Below are positions 1-9,679 of a stretch of DNA of 64,000 nucleotides, one piece after another. Origin of the DNA: Marinicella sediminis (GTDB lineage: Bacteria > Pseudomonadota > Gammaproteobacteria > Xanthomonadales > Marinicellaceae). The notes under the pieces are model-generated. The model saw only the letters and a program-made list of their open reading frames with translations. It was not told where the DNA came from and did no database searches. Position numbers and translations under genes: made by a program. The DNA is taken from assembly GCF_002000055.1 (NCBI RefSeq), contig NZ_MVBD01000012.1:1-64000 (forward strand), read 5' to 3'. Position 1 is the stretch's first letter. Each line of letters starts with the position of its first letter.

Positions 1-212
1 AGGAGTGAGCGGCGGTTCGCTCAGCGAACCAACCACGCACATGGTCAGAATGCCGATGAGACCTCTTTTGACCCGCCCATAAACCACCTCATCCCCATAA
101 AATGTCGGGAGTGGTTAGCGATCAGCTGGGTGATCCATCCAGCAACTTGAGTGGCAACACTGAGATGAATGCCCTGCACTGCTGTCAAACCACATCATCC
201 AAATGTCAACAA

Positions 213-758
213 TCAGTCCGACAAATCAAGGTAATCCTTGTCATAAACTGAACAATAGATTGTTTTGAAACGGGATTTGCTTTCATGCCGTTGCAAGCTG
301 CTGCCATCAGTTTTGCTCAATTCCCGGTAATGAACCACATCTTCTGCAGCAGACAACGCCCTCAGAGTGCTGAACAAACACAATAAAGCAAAGACCAGCA
401 ACAGCCCGTGTATCAGTCTGGTGGAATACGTTTGCCCTCGCGCAATGCGGGTGACCATCACTGGCTTGATGAATTCAATCAAAGCCCATGCACTGAGCAA
501 TAAATAGATCAACACCACCGCTTCAAGAACAGACAGTCCTGACTGATACTCCTGAAAAAAATAAGTTGAGAAGGGCAGGCAATGTAGGCTGACAACACCA
601 AAAAATATGACCAGCCTCAACAACAGGGTAAATCCCAGCAACAGGATAAACAAACTCCAGTTAACCCCTTCATCCTCATTATTACGGCGTACATATCGAT
701 CCATCATATTTAAAAACATGGGGGCATTTTGCTTCATTCTCAATGACCATAAAACCAT
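213..758 (-). CDS. small integral membrane protein, unknown function
   Basis: I do not recognise a family. The 181-residue product has three strongly hydrophobic stretches, at about residues 33-58, 76-97 and 112-133, separated by short polar loops, and a charged C-terminal tail of about 40 residues. It is therefore most likely an inner-membrane protein with three passes. The first ATG (758) has no clear Shine-Dalgarno sequence. An ATG seven codons later (737) gives an N-terminus beginning MKQNAPMF and is equally possible. The gene is divergent from the M14 peptidase gene, so the 84 bases between them must hold both promoters. Codon use and hydrophobic pattern look real, but there is no functional clue. 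Confidence 0.55.
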   Translation of the reverse strand: MVLWSLRMKQNAPMFLNMMDRYVRRNNEDEGVNWSLFILLLGFTLLLRLVIFFGVVSLHCLPFSTYFFQEYQSGLSVLEAVVLIYLLLSAWALIEFIKPVMVTRIARGQTYSTRLIHGLLLVFALLCLFSTLRALSAAEDVVHYRELSKTDGSSLQRHESKSRFKTIYCSVYDKDYLDLSD

Positions 759-842
759 TGGCCAACCATCTATCTGTCTTTCAGCACATGCTTCAGACTT
801 TTGATCAGTTATACTGTTTTAATTTTTTAAGGGTGCCCACTG

Positions 843-3527
843 ATGATCAACTCATTTTACCGTCTGACCGCATTATTCCTGCTATCAATCACTGGTTCTG
901 CCATTCAGGCCAGGGAAATGGGGTGGCCGGATTTTTCTTATCAAAAAAACATCCCTACCATACATGATGTTCTGGGACATCAGCCAGGCGAACGGGTATC
1001 AACCCATGCCCAAATGATGACCTACATGCAGGCACTGGCCAAGGCAGCGCCTGAACAAATGAAAGTCTTCACTTATGCACAAACCTGGGAAGGCCGTCCA
1101 TTGATCTACGTGGTGATTGGATCTGCTGCACATCTGACGAAACTGCCTGAACTGACCAACCAGATTCAACAGCTATCAGATCCACGGCAGACAGACAACG
1201 ATGCGGCACGTAAACTGATCGATTCCCTGCCTGCCTCTGTGTGGCTGGGGTATGGCGTTCATGGCAATGAAATCAGCAGCACCGATGCGGCCATGTTAAC
1301 CGCATACCACCTGCTGGCCTCCGGGCATGAGCCCATGACCCAACAGATTCTGGACAACACCCTGGTATTCATTGACCCTTTGCAAAACCCGGATGGCCGC
1401 GATCGCTTTACTTCCCGATATTACAGCACGGTCGGCCTGGAACCCAGCCCGGATCGCTTCAGCGCTGAACACAATGAACCCTGGCCCAGTGGTCGCACCA
1501 ATCACTATCTGTTTGATATGAACCGGGATTGGCTGGCCATGACTCAGCCGGAAACCCAGGGCCGCATCAAAACACTCAACCAACACCTGCCACAAGTGGT
1601 CATAGACGTTCACGAAATGGGCGGTGACAGCTCGTATTACTTCGCGCCGGCAGCTGAACCGTTTAACCCATTGATGACCGCAGATCAAATCAACAACATG
1701 AACCTGATAGGCAAAAACCACGCCAAGCATTTTGACGCCATGGGCCATGACTATTTCACCCGCGAAGTATTTGATGCCTTTTACCCCGGATACGGGGACA
1801 GTTGGCCCACTTTTTACGGTGCCTCCGCATCTACCTACGAAGTGGCTTCAGCCAGAGGAGAAATTTTCAAAAGGCGTACTGGCGAGCAATACACCTACGC
1901 AGAATCAGTGCAACAACACTTTGTGGCTTCTGTCTCCACCATAGAGGCCACTGCACAATTGAGAAAACAACTGCTGTCTGATTTTTACCAATACCAGGTC
2001 AGCGCCATCAGGTCCGGTGAAAAAAGCCGGCAACGCTTTCACTTGATTCCAAAACAAACGGATCGCGCCGGAGCTCATAAACTGGCTACCTTACTCAGCA
2101 CACACGGCATTGAAGTACAACAAACCACCTCAGCCTCGCGGGCTTGTGGCACCCCCCTTCCCGCCGGCAGCTTCGTGATTGATTCAGCTCAACCCAGAGG
2201 ACGCATGGCTGAGACCATGCTGCGCCAACAGGTTGACATGGACCCGGCGTTCATTGAAAAACAAGAAGACCGTCGCCGCAAAAACCTGCGGGATCAGATA
2301 TTTGATTTAACCGCCTGGTCGTTGCCCTTGATGTTTAATCTGGATGTTGAACGGTGTGATTCGGTCAAATCCCAGACACTGCAACCATGGGATGGATCAG
2401 TGCCACTGACCGGGAGCATCTCAGAGGGCAGCGCGAGTATGGCGTACCTGGTACCCTGGAAGGACATGGCAGCTGGTCGTTTTCTCACCAAAGGACTTCG
2501 TCAGGGATTGGTCATCAAATCCACCGATTTACCTTTCACCCACAACAATGGGAAAAATTATCCTGCCGGCACCCTGATTATTGAAGTCAAAAACAACTCA
2601 GTCGATGTGGCAGAAACCATCAGGCAACTGGCAGAACAAACCGGCGCCCAGGTTGATGGAGTGAGCACCAGCTGGGTCATTAAAGGTCCTAATTTTGGTT
2701 CAATGAATGTGGTGACCATTCCCAAAATCAACATTGCCATGGCCTGGGATGAACCAACCAGTAGTCTGAGTGCTGGAAACACACGCTTTGTGATTGAGCG
2801 CCAATTGGGCTATCCGGTCACAGCCATTCGCAGCAAACACCTGAATGTGGCAGATTTGAGTCCCTATGACGTTTTGATTTTACCAGGTGGCAATTACCAG
2901 ACGATCTTCAGCAAATCTGGCTTGAGCAACATCAATGACTGGATCTCTGATGGTGGCGTGTTACTGACCCTCGGTCAGGCCACCGCATATGCGGCTGCAG
3001 AACAAACTGGCTGGCTGTCGGTCAAACCAGAACTGGCATTTCAGGAAACCGAAAAAGGCAAGAAAGCCAAAGGTGACAAAAAAGCAACGGCTCCAGGCCA
3101 ACTACTCAAAGAGGCCACCGATTTGCACAAAGCCATAGCAGATGATCAGGCCCGCCCTGATGCTGTTGCTGGTGTTCTCACCCGGGTAGCTGTAGATCAG
3201 GATCACTGGCTCACTGCTGGGGTCAAACCAGAAGTCATCGCTTTGGTTGCTGGCAGACAGATTTATACCCCAATACAGTTAAATAAAGGTCGTAATGTTG
3301 CTTGGTTCAAAGGACCAGATGACTTACTAGCCAGCGGCTATCTGTGGGAAGAAAATCGTCAGCAATTGGCTTACAAGCCATTCTTGATACACCAGCCCAA
3401 AGGCAAAGGCATGGTCATCGCGTTCACCCAGGAACCCACCATCAGGGCATTTCTGGATGGCTTACAACTGATGCTGACCAATACCCTGTTCCGCAGCGCA
3501 GCGCATTCGGCCAAAGTTCGCAGGTAA
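843..3527 (+). CDS. secreted M14-family zinc carboxypeptidase
   Basis: The 894-residue product has an N-terminal signal peptide (about residues 1-23, cleaved near IQA-RE) and an M14 metallocarboxypeptidase domain. The zinc ligands are visible: H140 and E143 in the HGNE motif, and H257 in VVIDVHEMG. The NPDGRDR segment near residue 182 and DMNRDW near 226 are also typical of M14. The C-terminal third contains a segment around residues 680-730 (LILPGGNY, then GGVLLTLGQA) that resembles a class I glutamine-amidotransferase-like fold, as in several large bacterial M14 proteins. It probably trims peptides or proteins in the periplasm or outside the cell. The ATG at 843 follows an AAGGGTG ribosome site. 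The gene stands alone and is convergent with the next gene. Confidence 0.88.
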   Translation: MINSFYRLTALFLLSITGSAIQAREMGWPDFSYQKNIPTIHDVLGHQPGERVSTHAQMMTYMQALAKAAPEQMKVFTYAQTWEGRPLIYVVIGSAAHLTKLPELTNQIQQLSDPRQTDNDAARKLIDSLPASVWLGYGVHGNEISSTDAAMLTAYHLLASGHEPMTQQILDNTLVFIDPLQNPDGRDRFTSRYYSTVGLEPSPDRFSAEHNEPWPSGRTNHYLFDMNRDWLAMTQPETQGRIKTLNQHLPQVVIDVHEMGGDSSYYFAPAAEPFNPLMTADQINNMNLIGKNHAKHFDAMGHDYFTREVFDAFYPGYGDSWPTFYGASASTYEVASARGEIFKRRTGEQYTYAESVQQHFVASVSTIEATAQLRKQLLSDFYQYQVSAIRSGEKSRQRFHLIPKQTDRAGAHKLATLLSTHGIEVQQTTSASRACGTPLPAGSFVIDSAQPRGRMAETMLRQQVDMDPAFIEKQEDRRRKNLRDQIFDLTAWSLPLMFNLDVERCDSVKSQTLQPWDGSVPLTGSISEGSASMAYLVPWKDMAAGRFLTKGLRQGLVIKSTDLPFTHNNGKNYPAGTLIIEVKNNSVDVAETIRQLAEQTGAQVDGVSTSWVIKGPNFGSMNVVTIPKINIAMAWDEPTSSLSAGNTRFVIERQLGYPVTAIRSKHLNVADLSPYDVLILPGGNYQTIFSKSGLSNINDWISDGGVLLTLGQATAYAAAEQTGWLSVKPELAFQETEKGKKAKGDKKATAPGQLLKEATDLHKAIADDQARPDAVAGVLTRVAVDQDHWLTAGVKPEVIALVAGRQIYTPIQLNKGRNVAWFKGPDDLLASGYLWEENRQQLAYKPFLIHQPKGKGMVIAFTQEPTIRAFLDGLQLMLTNTLFRSAAHSAKVRR

Positions 3528-3537
3528 CATCAAATTG

Positions 3538-4140
3538 TCAGGATTGTGGTGATGTTGGCTGACAAAAGTCATTAACACGTTCAGGACTCAGGTGTTCGCC
3601 GAGCTGATGGCTCAGGCGAACCGTCATGAACAGCAGTATCAGCCAACACAATGGCAGTACGATCAACACCAATCTGGCCCGCGCCCTGGCTTTGTGGCCG
3701 CGAATGACAGCAGTGGGTTTGAATACTTTTTGCCCTGGTAAAGGATGTTGTTTGACGCGCATCACCCTTTTCCAGTGCAATGCCACCGGAATACTTGCCA
3801 CGGTCATGATCAACAGCGGAGTGCTGATCAGAAGCTCCAATACCCACAGCATAGCCGACCGACCAAACCAATCCTGACAAGCCCATCCCGATGGCTCATT
3901 CAATGCCGGCAGTACCTGGTAATTAAGCAGCGCGAATAACGGTGCCAGCCACAAAACATGCAAACCCAGCTTGATCAGTTTTTCTTTGCGGCTGTATTCA
4001 GCAGCGTATTCAATACCCGGACGATGGGCTGCGGTGAACCAATTGAACTTCTGCTCATCCGAAGACCTGACAAACAACACCACCGCAATGGCCAGCAATG
4101 ACAACAGCACCACACACAACAAGATGGTGCCAAGATCCAT
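3538..4140 (-). CDS. integral membrane protein next to queA
   Basis: Unrecognised 200-residue protein. Hydrophobic segments lie at about residues 4-24, 60-80, 95-120 and 155-176, so three or four membrane passes are expected. Between them are polar, basic loops (for example KRVMRVKQH and RGHKARARAR). The gene starts 2 bases after the queA stop codon, so it is almost certainly co-transcribed with queA as the last gene of the rlmE-ftsH-folP-glmM-pcuAC-queA run. It ends 10 bases from the convergent M14 gene, and I see no terminator hairpin between them. Nothing in the sequence indicates a catalytic function. Confidence 0.6.
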   Translation of the reverse strand: MDLGTILLCVVLLSLLAIAVVLFVRSSDEQKFNWFTAAHRPGIEYAAEYSRKEKLIKLGLHVLWLAPLFALLNYQVLPALNEPSGWACQDWFGRSAMLWVLELLISTPLLIMTVASIPVALHWKRVMRVKQHPLPGQKVFKPTAVIRGHKARARARLVLIVLPLCWLILLFMTVRLSHQLGEHLSPERVNDFCQPTSPQS

Positions 4141-4142
4141 GA

Positions 4143-5171
4143 TCAGATGATCAGCATGGCATCGCCATAACTGAAGAAACGGTATTGTTCATCAATGGCA
4201 TGCTGATAAGCCGCCAGGATGTGTTCACGCCCGGCCAGTGCTGAAACCAGCATCACCAGGGTGGATTCGGGTAAATGAAAATTGGTGATCAAGCCATCAA
4301 GAACTTTGAATTGGTATCCAGGATAGATAAAAATCTGCGTGTCACCAACAAATGGGGCTGTCCGACCGTCTTCACCGCTGGCGGTTTCCAGACAACGCAC
4401 AGCTGTTGTTCCCACGGCAATCACCCGGTGTCCTGCAGTTTTGGTTTGGTTCACCAGTTCGCTGACCGCTTGATTCACACTCAACCACTCCTTATGCATC
4501 TGATGGGCTTCAATGTCGTCGGTCTTCACTGGTTGAAATGTACCAGCTCCAACATGCAGGGTTACAAAGGCAGTGTTGACGCCTTTGTCTTTGATGGCTT
4601 GCAGCAATGCTTCATCAAAATGCAATCCAGCTGTAGGTGCAGCCACTGCTCCTGCCTGCTGATCATCTGCATAAACCGTTTGATATCGCTCATCATCGGC
4701 TTCATTGGCATCACGGGTGATGTATGGTGGTAATGGCATGTGTCCATGGGCCTGCATCAGTTCACTCAGAGTCTGTTCAGTACAGGTTTCTACCAGGTAA
4801 AACATGCCTTGTTTACCGCTGACCATCAATTGAGGCTGACAGCCCAGTTCGATCAGGGTACCCAGTTTTACCGGCTTGTTAGACTTCAACAGGGCTTTGG
4901 CCTGATGAGGATTGAGCACCCGTTCAATGAACACTTCAATTTTACCACCGGTGGGCTTCTTCGCCAGCATTCTGGCAGGGATGACTTTGGTGTTGTTGAA
5001 CACCAGCAAATCACCGGCCTCCAATTCTTCAAGAACATCAGTAAAATTCAAATCGCTGGTGTTCCCGGAGTTTTTATCCAGTTTCAATAAACGACTTTCA
5101 CTTCGATTGGGCAATGGCTGTTGAGCAACCAATGCTTCTGGAAGCTCAAAGTCAAAATCGGATTTTTTCAT
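4143..5171 (-). CDS. queA: tRNA preQ1(34) S-adenosylmethionine ribosyltransferase-isomerase
   Basis: QueA transfers and isomerises the ribosyl moiety of SAM onto 7-aminomethyl-7-deazaguanine at tRNA position 34, giving epoxyqueuosine. The 342-residue length is that of the family. Conserved blocks are present: the N-terminal FELPEALVAQQP and RSESRLL, then GDLLVFNNTKVIPAR, AAPTAGLHFDEALL, HVGAGTFQPV, the GTTAVRCLE block and ITNFHLPESTL near the C-terminus. The start codon overlaps the stop codon of the upstream copper-chaperone gene (ATGA), so translation is likely coupled. No other queuosine gene (tgt, queG) is in the window. Usually queA is followed by tgt; here a membrane-protein gene takes that place. 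Confidence 0.97.
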   Translation of the reverse strand: MKKSDFDFELPEALVAQQPLPNRSESRLLKLDKNSGNTSDLNFTDVLEELEAGDLLVFNNTKVIPARMLAKKPTGGKIEVFIERVLNPHQAKALLKSNKPVKLGTLIELGCQPQLMVSGKQGMFYLVETCTEQTLSELMQAHGHMPLPPYITRDANEADDERYQTVYADDQQAGAVAAPTAGLHFDEALLQAIKDKGVNTAFVTLHVGAGTFQPVKTDDIEAHQMHKEWLSVNQAVSELVNQTKTAGHRVIAVGTTAVRCLETASGEDGRTAPFVGDTQIFIYPGYQFKVLDGLITNFHLPESTLVMLVSALAGREHILAAYQHAIDEQYRFFSYGDAMLII

Positions 5172-5599
5172 TTTTTCAGTACAGGAAAATCGAGGTGCTG
5201 AACATGCTCATTGCCATCTTTATCGGCATAAATCAGGCAAATACGCGCTTCATCACCTACTTTGAAAGAGCGTTCCGGCATCATCAGCATGATGTGTAAA
5301 CCACCCGGCTGCATACTGATTTCGCCATCAGCAGGTAACGCCAATGCCGGTTGTTCTCGCATTCTCAACACACCATCTACCTCTATGGTTTTGTGAATTT
5401 CAACCATCCCAAAATCCGGTGCAAAGGCACCTGTCAGTGTGAGGGTTTCAGTACTGGTGTTGGTGACTTTCGCGTATGCTGCCAACATCCTGGCATTCGG
5501 CGGAGCCTCTCTGAGCCAGTGATCTGTTACTTGCGGAAATTCAAAGGCAAAAGCTGGTGTACAGCCGAGCAATGCCCAGATCATCATCCATTGTTTCAT
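5168..5599 (-). CDS. periplasmic PCu(A)C-type copper chaperone
   Basis: The 143-residue product has a short signal peptide (residues 1-18, ending in AFAF) and matches the PCu(A)C family, periplasmic Cu(I) chaperones that deliver copper to the CuA or CuB sites of cytochrome oxidase. The copper-binding pattern is visible: MVEIH in the middle, a methionine in LRMRE, and the distal pair in GGLHIMLM, i.e. the H(M)-X10-M-X21-HXM signature. It overlaps queA by 4 bases and glmM by 4 bases, so it sits inside a housekeeping operon and not beside oxidase genes. No other copper gene is visible in the window, so its partner must be encoded elsewhere. Confidence 0.88.
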   Translation of the reverse strand: MKQWMMIWALLGCTPAFAFEFPQVTDHWLREAPPNARMLAAYAKVTNTSTETLTLTGAFAPDFGMVEIHKTIEVDGVLRMREQPALALPADGEISMQPGGLHIMLMMPERSFKVGDEARICLIYADKDGNEHVQHLDFPVLKK

Positions 5600-6927
5600 G
5601 TGTTTTCTACCATTTTTACCAATTGTTCGGCTTCTTTTTGTGCCACATCAATGTCCCGCGCCTCGACCATCACCCGAAGTTTAGGCTCGGTTCCAGAGGG
5701 ACGGATCAACACCCGGCCATCATCACCGAGGGATGCATCAATCTGCAGTGCTGCCTTGATCAATGCCGGGTCCTGAGCCAGTTGTTTGGGCTGGTCGTGA
5801 GGCACATTGATCATCACCTGTGGGTACATATCCATTTCTGCGGCCAGGTCTTTAAGCGACTTGCCTGATTCCATCATTACTTCAAGCACCATCAGGGCAC
5901 TGACAATGCCATCGCCGGTATCTGCCAGGCTGAGGTTGAGGATGTGACCAGATGATTCACCCCCCAATATCCAATTGTTTTTCACCAACTCCTGATGCAC
6001 ATAACGATCACCCACATCAGCACGGATGAACGGGATTCCCAATTGCTTGAGACCAGCCTCCATCCCCTGATTTGACATCAGGGTACCCACCACGCCACCA
6101 TTCAATTTATTTTGTCCATGCAGGTGCCTGGCAACCATAAAAATCAATTGATCACCGTTCACTTCGTTGCCGGTGTGATCCACCATCACCACCCGGTCAC
6201 CATCACCATCCAGGGCGATCCCCAGGTCAGCTTTGGTTTCTACCACCATTTCGCTGAGCACCGACACTTCAGTTGAACCACAATCTTTGTTGATGTTAAA
6301 CCCATCGGGTTTATTGCCAATCACCGTGATGTCTGCACCCAGCTCCTGAAACACCTGAGGTGCAATGTGATAACTCGCACCATTGGCGCAATCCAGGACT
6401 ATTTTCTTACCGGCCAGCAGCAAACGATTGGCAGCCCGTTTGCAGAATTCAATGTAGCGGCCCGCCACATCCTCTAAGCGCCTGGCCTTACCCAGCTGTG
6501 CTGACTCAACCATCTCCATCGGTTGATCCAGCAATGCTTCAATCGCCAGTTCTTGCTCATCGCTGAGCTTTTGCCCGGTGTGGTTAAAAAATTTGATCCC
6601 ATTGTCATAATAAGGGTTGTGTGATGCACTGATGACAATACCGGCACTGGCATGCAGGGTTTTGGTCAACCAGGAGACAGCCGGGGTTGGCATGGGGCCG
6701 AACAGTATGATATTCACTCCGGCAGATGACAGTCCTGCTTCAAGCGCAGATTCCAGCATGTAACCTGACACCCGGGTGTCTTTGCCAATGACAATGGTCT
6801 TATTGGGCATGGCATCACCAAGCACTTTACCGGCGGCATAACCCAGACGCAAAGCAAATTCAGCAGTCATTAATGCGCCACCAACTTTGCCGCGGATGCC
6901 ATCAGTTCCAAAATAATGTTTACTCAT
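5596..6927 (-). CDS. glmM: phosphoglucosamine mutase
   Basis: GlmM interconverts glucosamine-6-phosphate and glucosamine-1-phosphate on the way to UDP-GlcNAc for peptidoglycan and lipopolysaccharide. The 443-residue product shows all family marks: FGTDGIRG at the N-terminus, the phosphoserine loop IVISASHNPYYDNG (S102), the metal-binding DGDGDR, the sugar-binding GGESSGHI and the C-terminal phosphate loop RPSGTEPKLRV. The start overlaps the folP stop by 8 bases. The order ftsH-folP-glmM is conserved in many gammaproteobacteria, which supports the assignment. Confidence 0.98.
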   Translation of the reverse strand: MSKHYFGTDGIRGKVGGALMTAEFALRLGYAAGKVLGDAMPNKTIVIGKDTRVSGYMLESALEAGLSSAGVNIILFGPMPTPAVSWLTKTLHASAGIVISASHNPYYDNGIKFFNHTGQKLSDEQELAIEALLDQPMEMVESAQLGKARRLEDVAGRYIEFCKRAANRLLLAGKKIVLDCANGASYHIAPQVFQELGADITVIGNKPDGFNINKDCGSTEVSVLSEMVVETKADLGIALDGDGDRVVMVDHTGNEVNGDQLIFMVARHLHGQNKLNGGVVGTLMSNQGMEAGLKQLGIPFIRADVGDRYVHQELVKNNWILGGESSGHILNLSLADTGDGIVSALMVLEVMMESGKSLKDLAAEMDMYPQVMINVPHDQPKQLAQDPALIKAALQIDASLGDDGRVLIRPSGTEPKLRVMVEARDIDVAQKEAEQLVKMVENT

Positions 6928-7729
6928 TGGTTTTTCCTATCAAAGCCTGTGAGGTTTTCAGGGTGTCTCTGGTGGCCGCCACATCATGTACCCTGAAATA
7001 ATCAGCTCCCTGAAGATATGTGAATTGTGCCACAGCCAGTGAGCCGGCCAGCCGGTCTTTCACTGCTCGCCCCAGCAGCTCACCAAACATGGACTTTCTT
7101 GATACCCCAATGAGTATCGGAAAGCCCATTTGCTTGAACGTGGCGGTGTTGCTCAACAGCTGTAAATTGTGCTCAAGTGATTTACCAAAACCAATGCCCG
7201 GATCCAGAATGATGCGGTCAGCATCCATACCATAAGCCAAACAGGCTTCCACCCGCTGAGCAAAGAAATCCAGCACTTCCTGCACCACATCTTCATATTC
7301 AGGATTATCCTGCATGGTTTGCGGGGTACCTTTTTTATGCATCAAACAGACTTTAACATCGTGTTTGACTGCCACTTCAACCGAACCTTCAGCTTGCAGG
7401 GCATTGACATCATTGATCATGGTTGCACCAGCCAGAATTGCGGCCTCCATAACTTCTGGTTTGCTGCTGTCAATGGAAATTTTTTGTTTGGGGTATTTGG
7501 CTCTGATGGCCCTGATCACCGGCACCACACGGCTGATTTCTTCATCTGTGCTGACCGCGGCAGCGCCTGGTCTGGTGGACTCACCACCAACATCAATCCA
7601 ATCAACATTTTCTGCCACCATGACATCTGCCTGGCTGATGGCATCATCGGTACTGATGAACTGTCCACCATCCGAAAATGAATCGGGGGTCACATTAAGT
7701 ACCCCCATAATCAGATAGTCCTTTCTCAT
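6920..7729 (-). CDS. folP: dihydropteroate synthase
   Basis: FolP condenses 6-hydroxymethyl-7,8-dihydropterin pyrophosphate with p-aminobenzoate in folate synthesis and is the sulfonamide target. The 269-residue product has the pterin-binding signatures: IMGVLNVTPDSFSDGG near the N-terminus, DVGGESTRPGA, ISIDSSKPEV, MINDVNAL, ILDPGIGFGKS and the C-terminal RVHDVAATRD. It starts a few bases after the ftsH stop and overlaps glmM, consistent with one transcript. Length and motifs are complete; nothing is unusual. Confidence 0.98.
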   Translation of the reverse strand: MRKDYLIMGVLNVTPDSFSDGGQFISTDDAISQADVMVAENVDWIDVGGESTRPGAAAVSTDEEISRVVPVIRAIRAKYPKQKISIDSSKPEVMEAAILAGATMINDVNALQAEGSVEVAVKHDVKVCLMHKKGTPQTMQDNPEYEDVVQEVLDFFAQRVEACLAYGMDADRIILDPGIGFGKSLEHNLQLLSNTATFKQMGFPILIGVSRKSMFGELLGRAVKDRLAGSLAVAQFTYLQGADYFRVHDVAATRDTLKTSQALIGKTNE

Positions 7730-7735
7730 TGGCTG

Positions 7736-9664
7736 TTAACTTTCTGTGGCTTCACCACCAATCACTGACTCACCTGAGTCATCGGATTTGTTTGATGGAC
7801 TGGCAGGTTTGTCATTGTCTTCATCCACCCAGTCTTCTGGCGGTGTGATTTCTTTGCCTTCCATGATTTCTTTCACCTGATCGGCATTGATGGTTTCATA
7901 CTTCATCAGTGCTTCCGACATGATGTGTAATTTATCCATGTTGTCATTCAGGATTTGATATGCCTTCTGGTAATTGTCATCGATGATTTTCTTGATCGCT
8001 TCATCAATCAGTTTGGCGGTGGCGTCAGAGACGTTTTTGTGTTGTGTCACCTGACGACCCAGGAAGACTTCTCCTTCATCTTCAGAGTACAACAAGGGGC
8101 CCAGTCCTTCTCCAAATCCCCATTTGGTTACCATGTTCCTGGCGATGTCTGTGGCATGTTGAATGTCACTTGATGCGCCGGTTGAAATGGCATCTTTACC
8201 ACCCAACAGCTCTTCAGCAATGCGACCACCATAGGCCATGGCAATCTGTGATTCCAGTTTGCGTTTACTGATTGAAACTTCATCTTTTTCAGGTAATGAC
8301 ATGGTCACACCCAGGGCACGCCCGCGGGGAATGATGGTCACTTTATAAATCGGGTTGTGTTCTGGCGACAGGTAGCCCACGATGGCATGACCCGCTTCAT
8401 GGTAAGCGGTGACTTTTTTATCATGCTCATCCATGACCATTGATTTACGTTCAGCGCCCATCATGATCTTGTCGCGGGCTTTGTCAAAATGAATCATTTT
8501 AACTTCTGTGGCGTTTTCACGAGCCGCAAACAAGGCCGCTTCATTGACCACATTGGCCAAATCTGCACCAGAGAATCCAGGTGTACCACGGGCGATCACC
8601 CGGGGCTTGACATCGTCAGCCAGCGGGACCTTCTTCATGTGAACTTTTAAAATCGCTTCACGGCCAAGGATATCAGGCAAAGGCACCACCACCTGACGGT
8701 CGAACCGGCCTGGCCGTAACAAGGCTGAATCCAATACATCCGGACGGTTGGTTGCGGCAATCACAATCACCCCTTCGTTGCCTTCAAAACCATCCATCTC
8801 AACCAACAGTTGATTAAGGGTTTGTTCCCGCTCATCATGGCCACCACCCATGCCAGCGCCTCGCTGACGACCTACCGCATCAATTTCATCAATGAAAATG
8901 ATGCATGGGGCGTTTTTCTTGGCTTGCTCAAACATGTCTCGAACCCTGGAAGCTCCAACACCAACAAACATTTCCACGAAATCAGATCCGGAGATGGTGA
9001 AAAATGGCACTTTGGCTTCGCCGGCAATGGCTTTGGCCAGCAAGGTTTTACCGGTACCCGGAGAGCCCACCATCAAAATACCGCGTGGAATGTGACCGCC
9101 CAGTTTCTGGAACTTGCTTGGATCCCTGAGAAAATCAACCACCTCACCCACTTCTTCTTTGGCTTCTTCGGCACCAGCCATATCATCAAAAGTGACTTTG
9201 TTTTGATCTTCTGTGAGCAATTTGGCTTTCGAACGTCCAAAGCTCATGGCACCACCTTTACCGCCACCACCTTGCATTTGACGCATGATAAGGAAGAACA
9301 GACCAATGAACAGCAGGATTGGGAAAACGGTTTCAAATATGCGCCAACCCCAACCATCAGTTTGTGGTTCTTTGACCGCATACTTGACGTTATTCAGCAA
9401 CAGGTCATCCTCCAAATGAGGATCATTGCCAGCCTGGACAGTGAGTTTTTCACCGCCTTTGGTCATGGCGGTGATTTTGCGGTGTACAGAAGTCTCAGGA
9501 TCAATAATGACTTCTTCAATCTGACCGCTTTGTACCATGTTAATGAATTCTGAATAGACGATTTGTCCACTTTGCTGCGGTGGCTGTACCATGCTGCCGA
9601 AGACACTCATCAGCACCATCAGTACCACAATCCACAATAAGATGTTCTTTGCTATGTTGTTCAA
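7736..9664 (-). CDS. ftsH: ATP-dependent zinc metalloprotease FtsH
   Basis: FtsH is the membrane-anchored AAA protease that degrades LpxC, unassembled membrane proteins and other regulators. The 642-residue product has two membrane segments (about residues 6-24 and 109-127), a periplasmic domain between them, Walker A GSPGTGKT (200-207), Walker [13 protein letters not shown], the second region of homology around [17 protein letters not shown], and the protease site HEAGH at 422-426. The start codon appears to be TTG at 9664, preceded by AGAGG. The encoded N-terminus NIAKNILLW lines up with the known E. coli start, and the first internal ATG would cut into the first membrane segment. It lies 15 bases after rlmE, the usual gammaproteobacterial order. 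Confidence 0.97.
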   Translation of the reverse strand: MNNIAKNILLWIVVLMVLMSVFGSMVQPPQQSGQIVYSEFINMVQSGQIEEVIIDPETSVHRKITAMTKGGEKLTVQAGNDPHLEDDLLLNNVKYAVKEPQTDGWGWRIFETVFPILLFIGLFFLIMRQMQGGGGKGGAMSFGRSKAKLLTEDQNKVTFDDMAGAEEAKEEVGEVVDFLRDPSKFQKLGGHIPRGILMVGSPGTGKTLLAKAIAGEAKVPFFTISGSDFVEMFVGVGASRVRDMFEQAKKNAPCIIFIDEIDAVGRQRGAGMGGGHDEREQTLNQLLVEMDGFEGNEGVIVIAATNRPDVLDSALLRPGRFDRQVVVPLPDILGREAILKVHMKKVPLADDVKPRVIARGTPGFSGADLANVVNEAALFAARENATEVKMIHFDKARDKIMMGAERKSMVMDEHDKKVTAYHEAGHAIVGYLSPEHNPIYKVTIIPRGRALGVTMSLPEKDEVSISKRKLESQIAMAYGGRIAEELLGGKDAISTGASSDIQHATDIARNMVTKWGFGEGLGPLLYSEDEGEVFLGRQVTQHKNVSDATAKLIDEAIKKIIDDNYQKAYQILNDNMDKLHIMSEALMKYETINADQVKEIMEGKEITPPEDWVDEDNDKPASPSNKSDDSGESVIGGEATES

Positions 9665-9679
9665 AATAAGCCTCTGTTG

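Noticed and set aside
1-212. Open minus-strand frames at the left edge, one running off the window
   Set aside because: The frames are short, give no recognisable sequence and have no ribosome site. A gene end may lie here, but it cannot be supported.
8810-9553. A 247-codon plus-strand frame inside ftsH
   Set aside because: It lies entirely antisense to a conserved gene, has low-complexity composition and no start signal; it is a shadow of ftsH.
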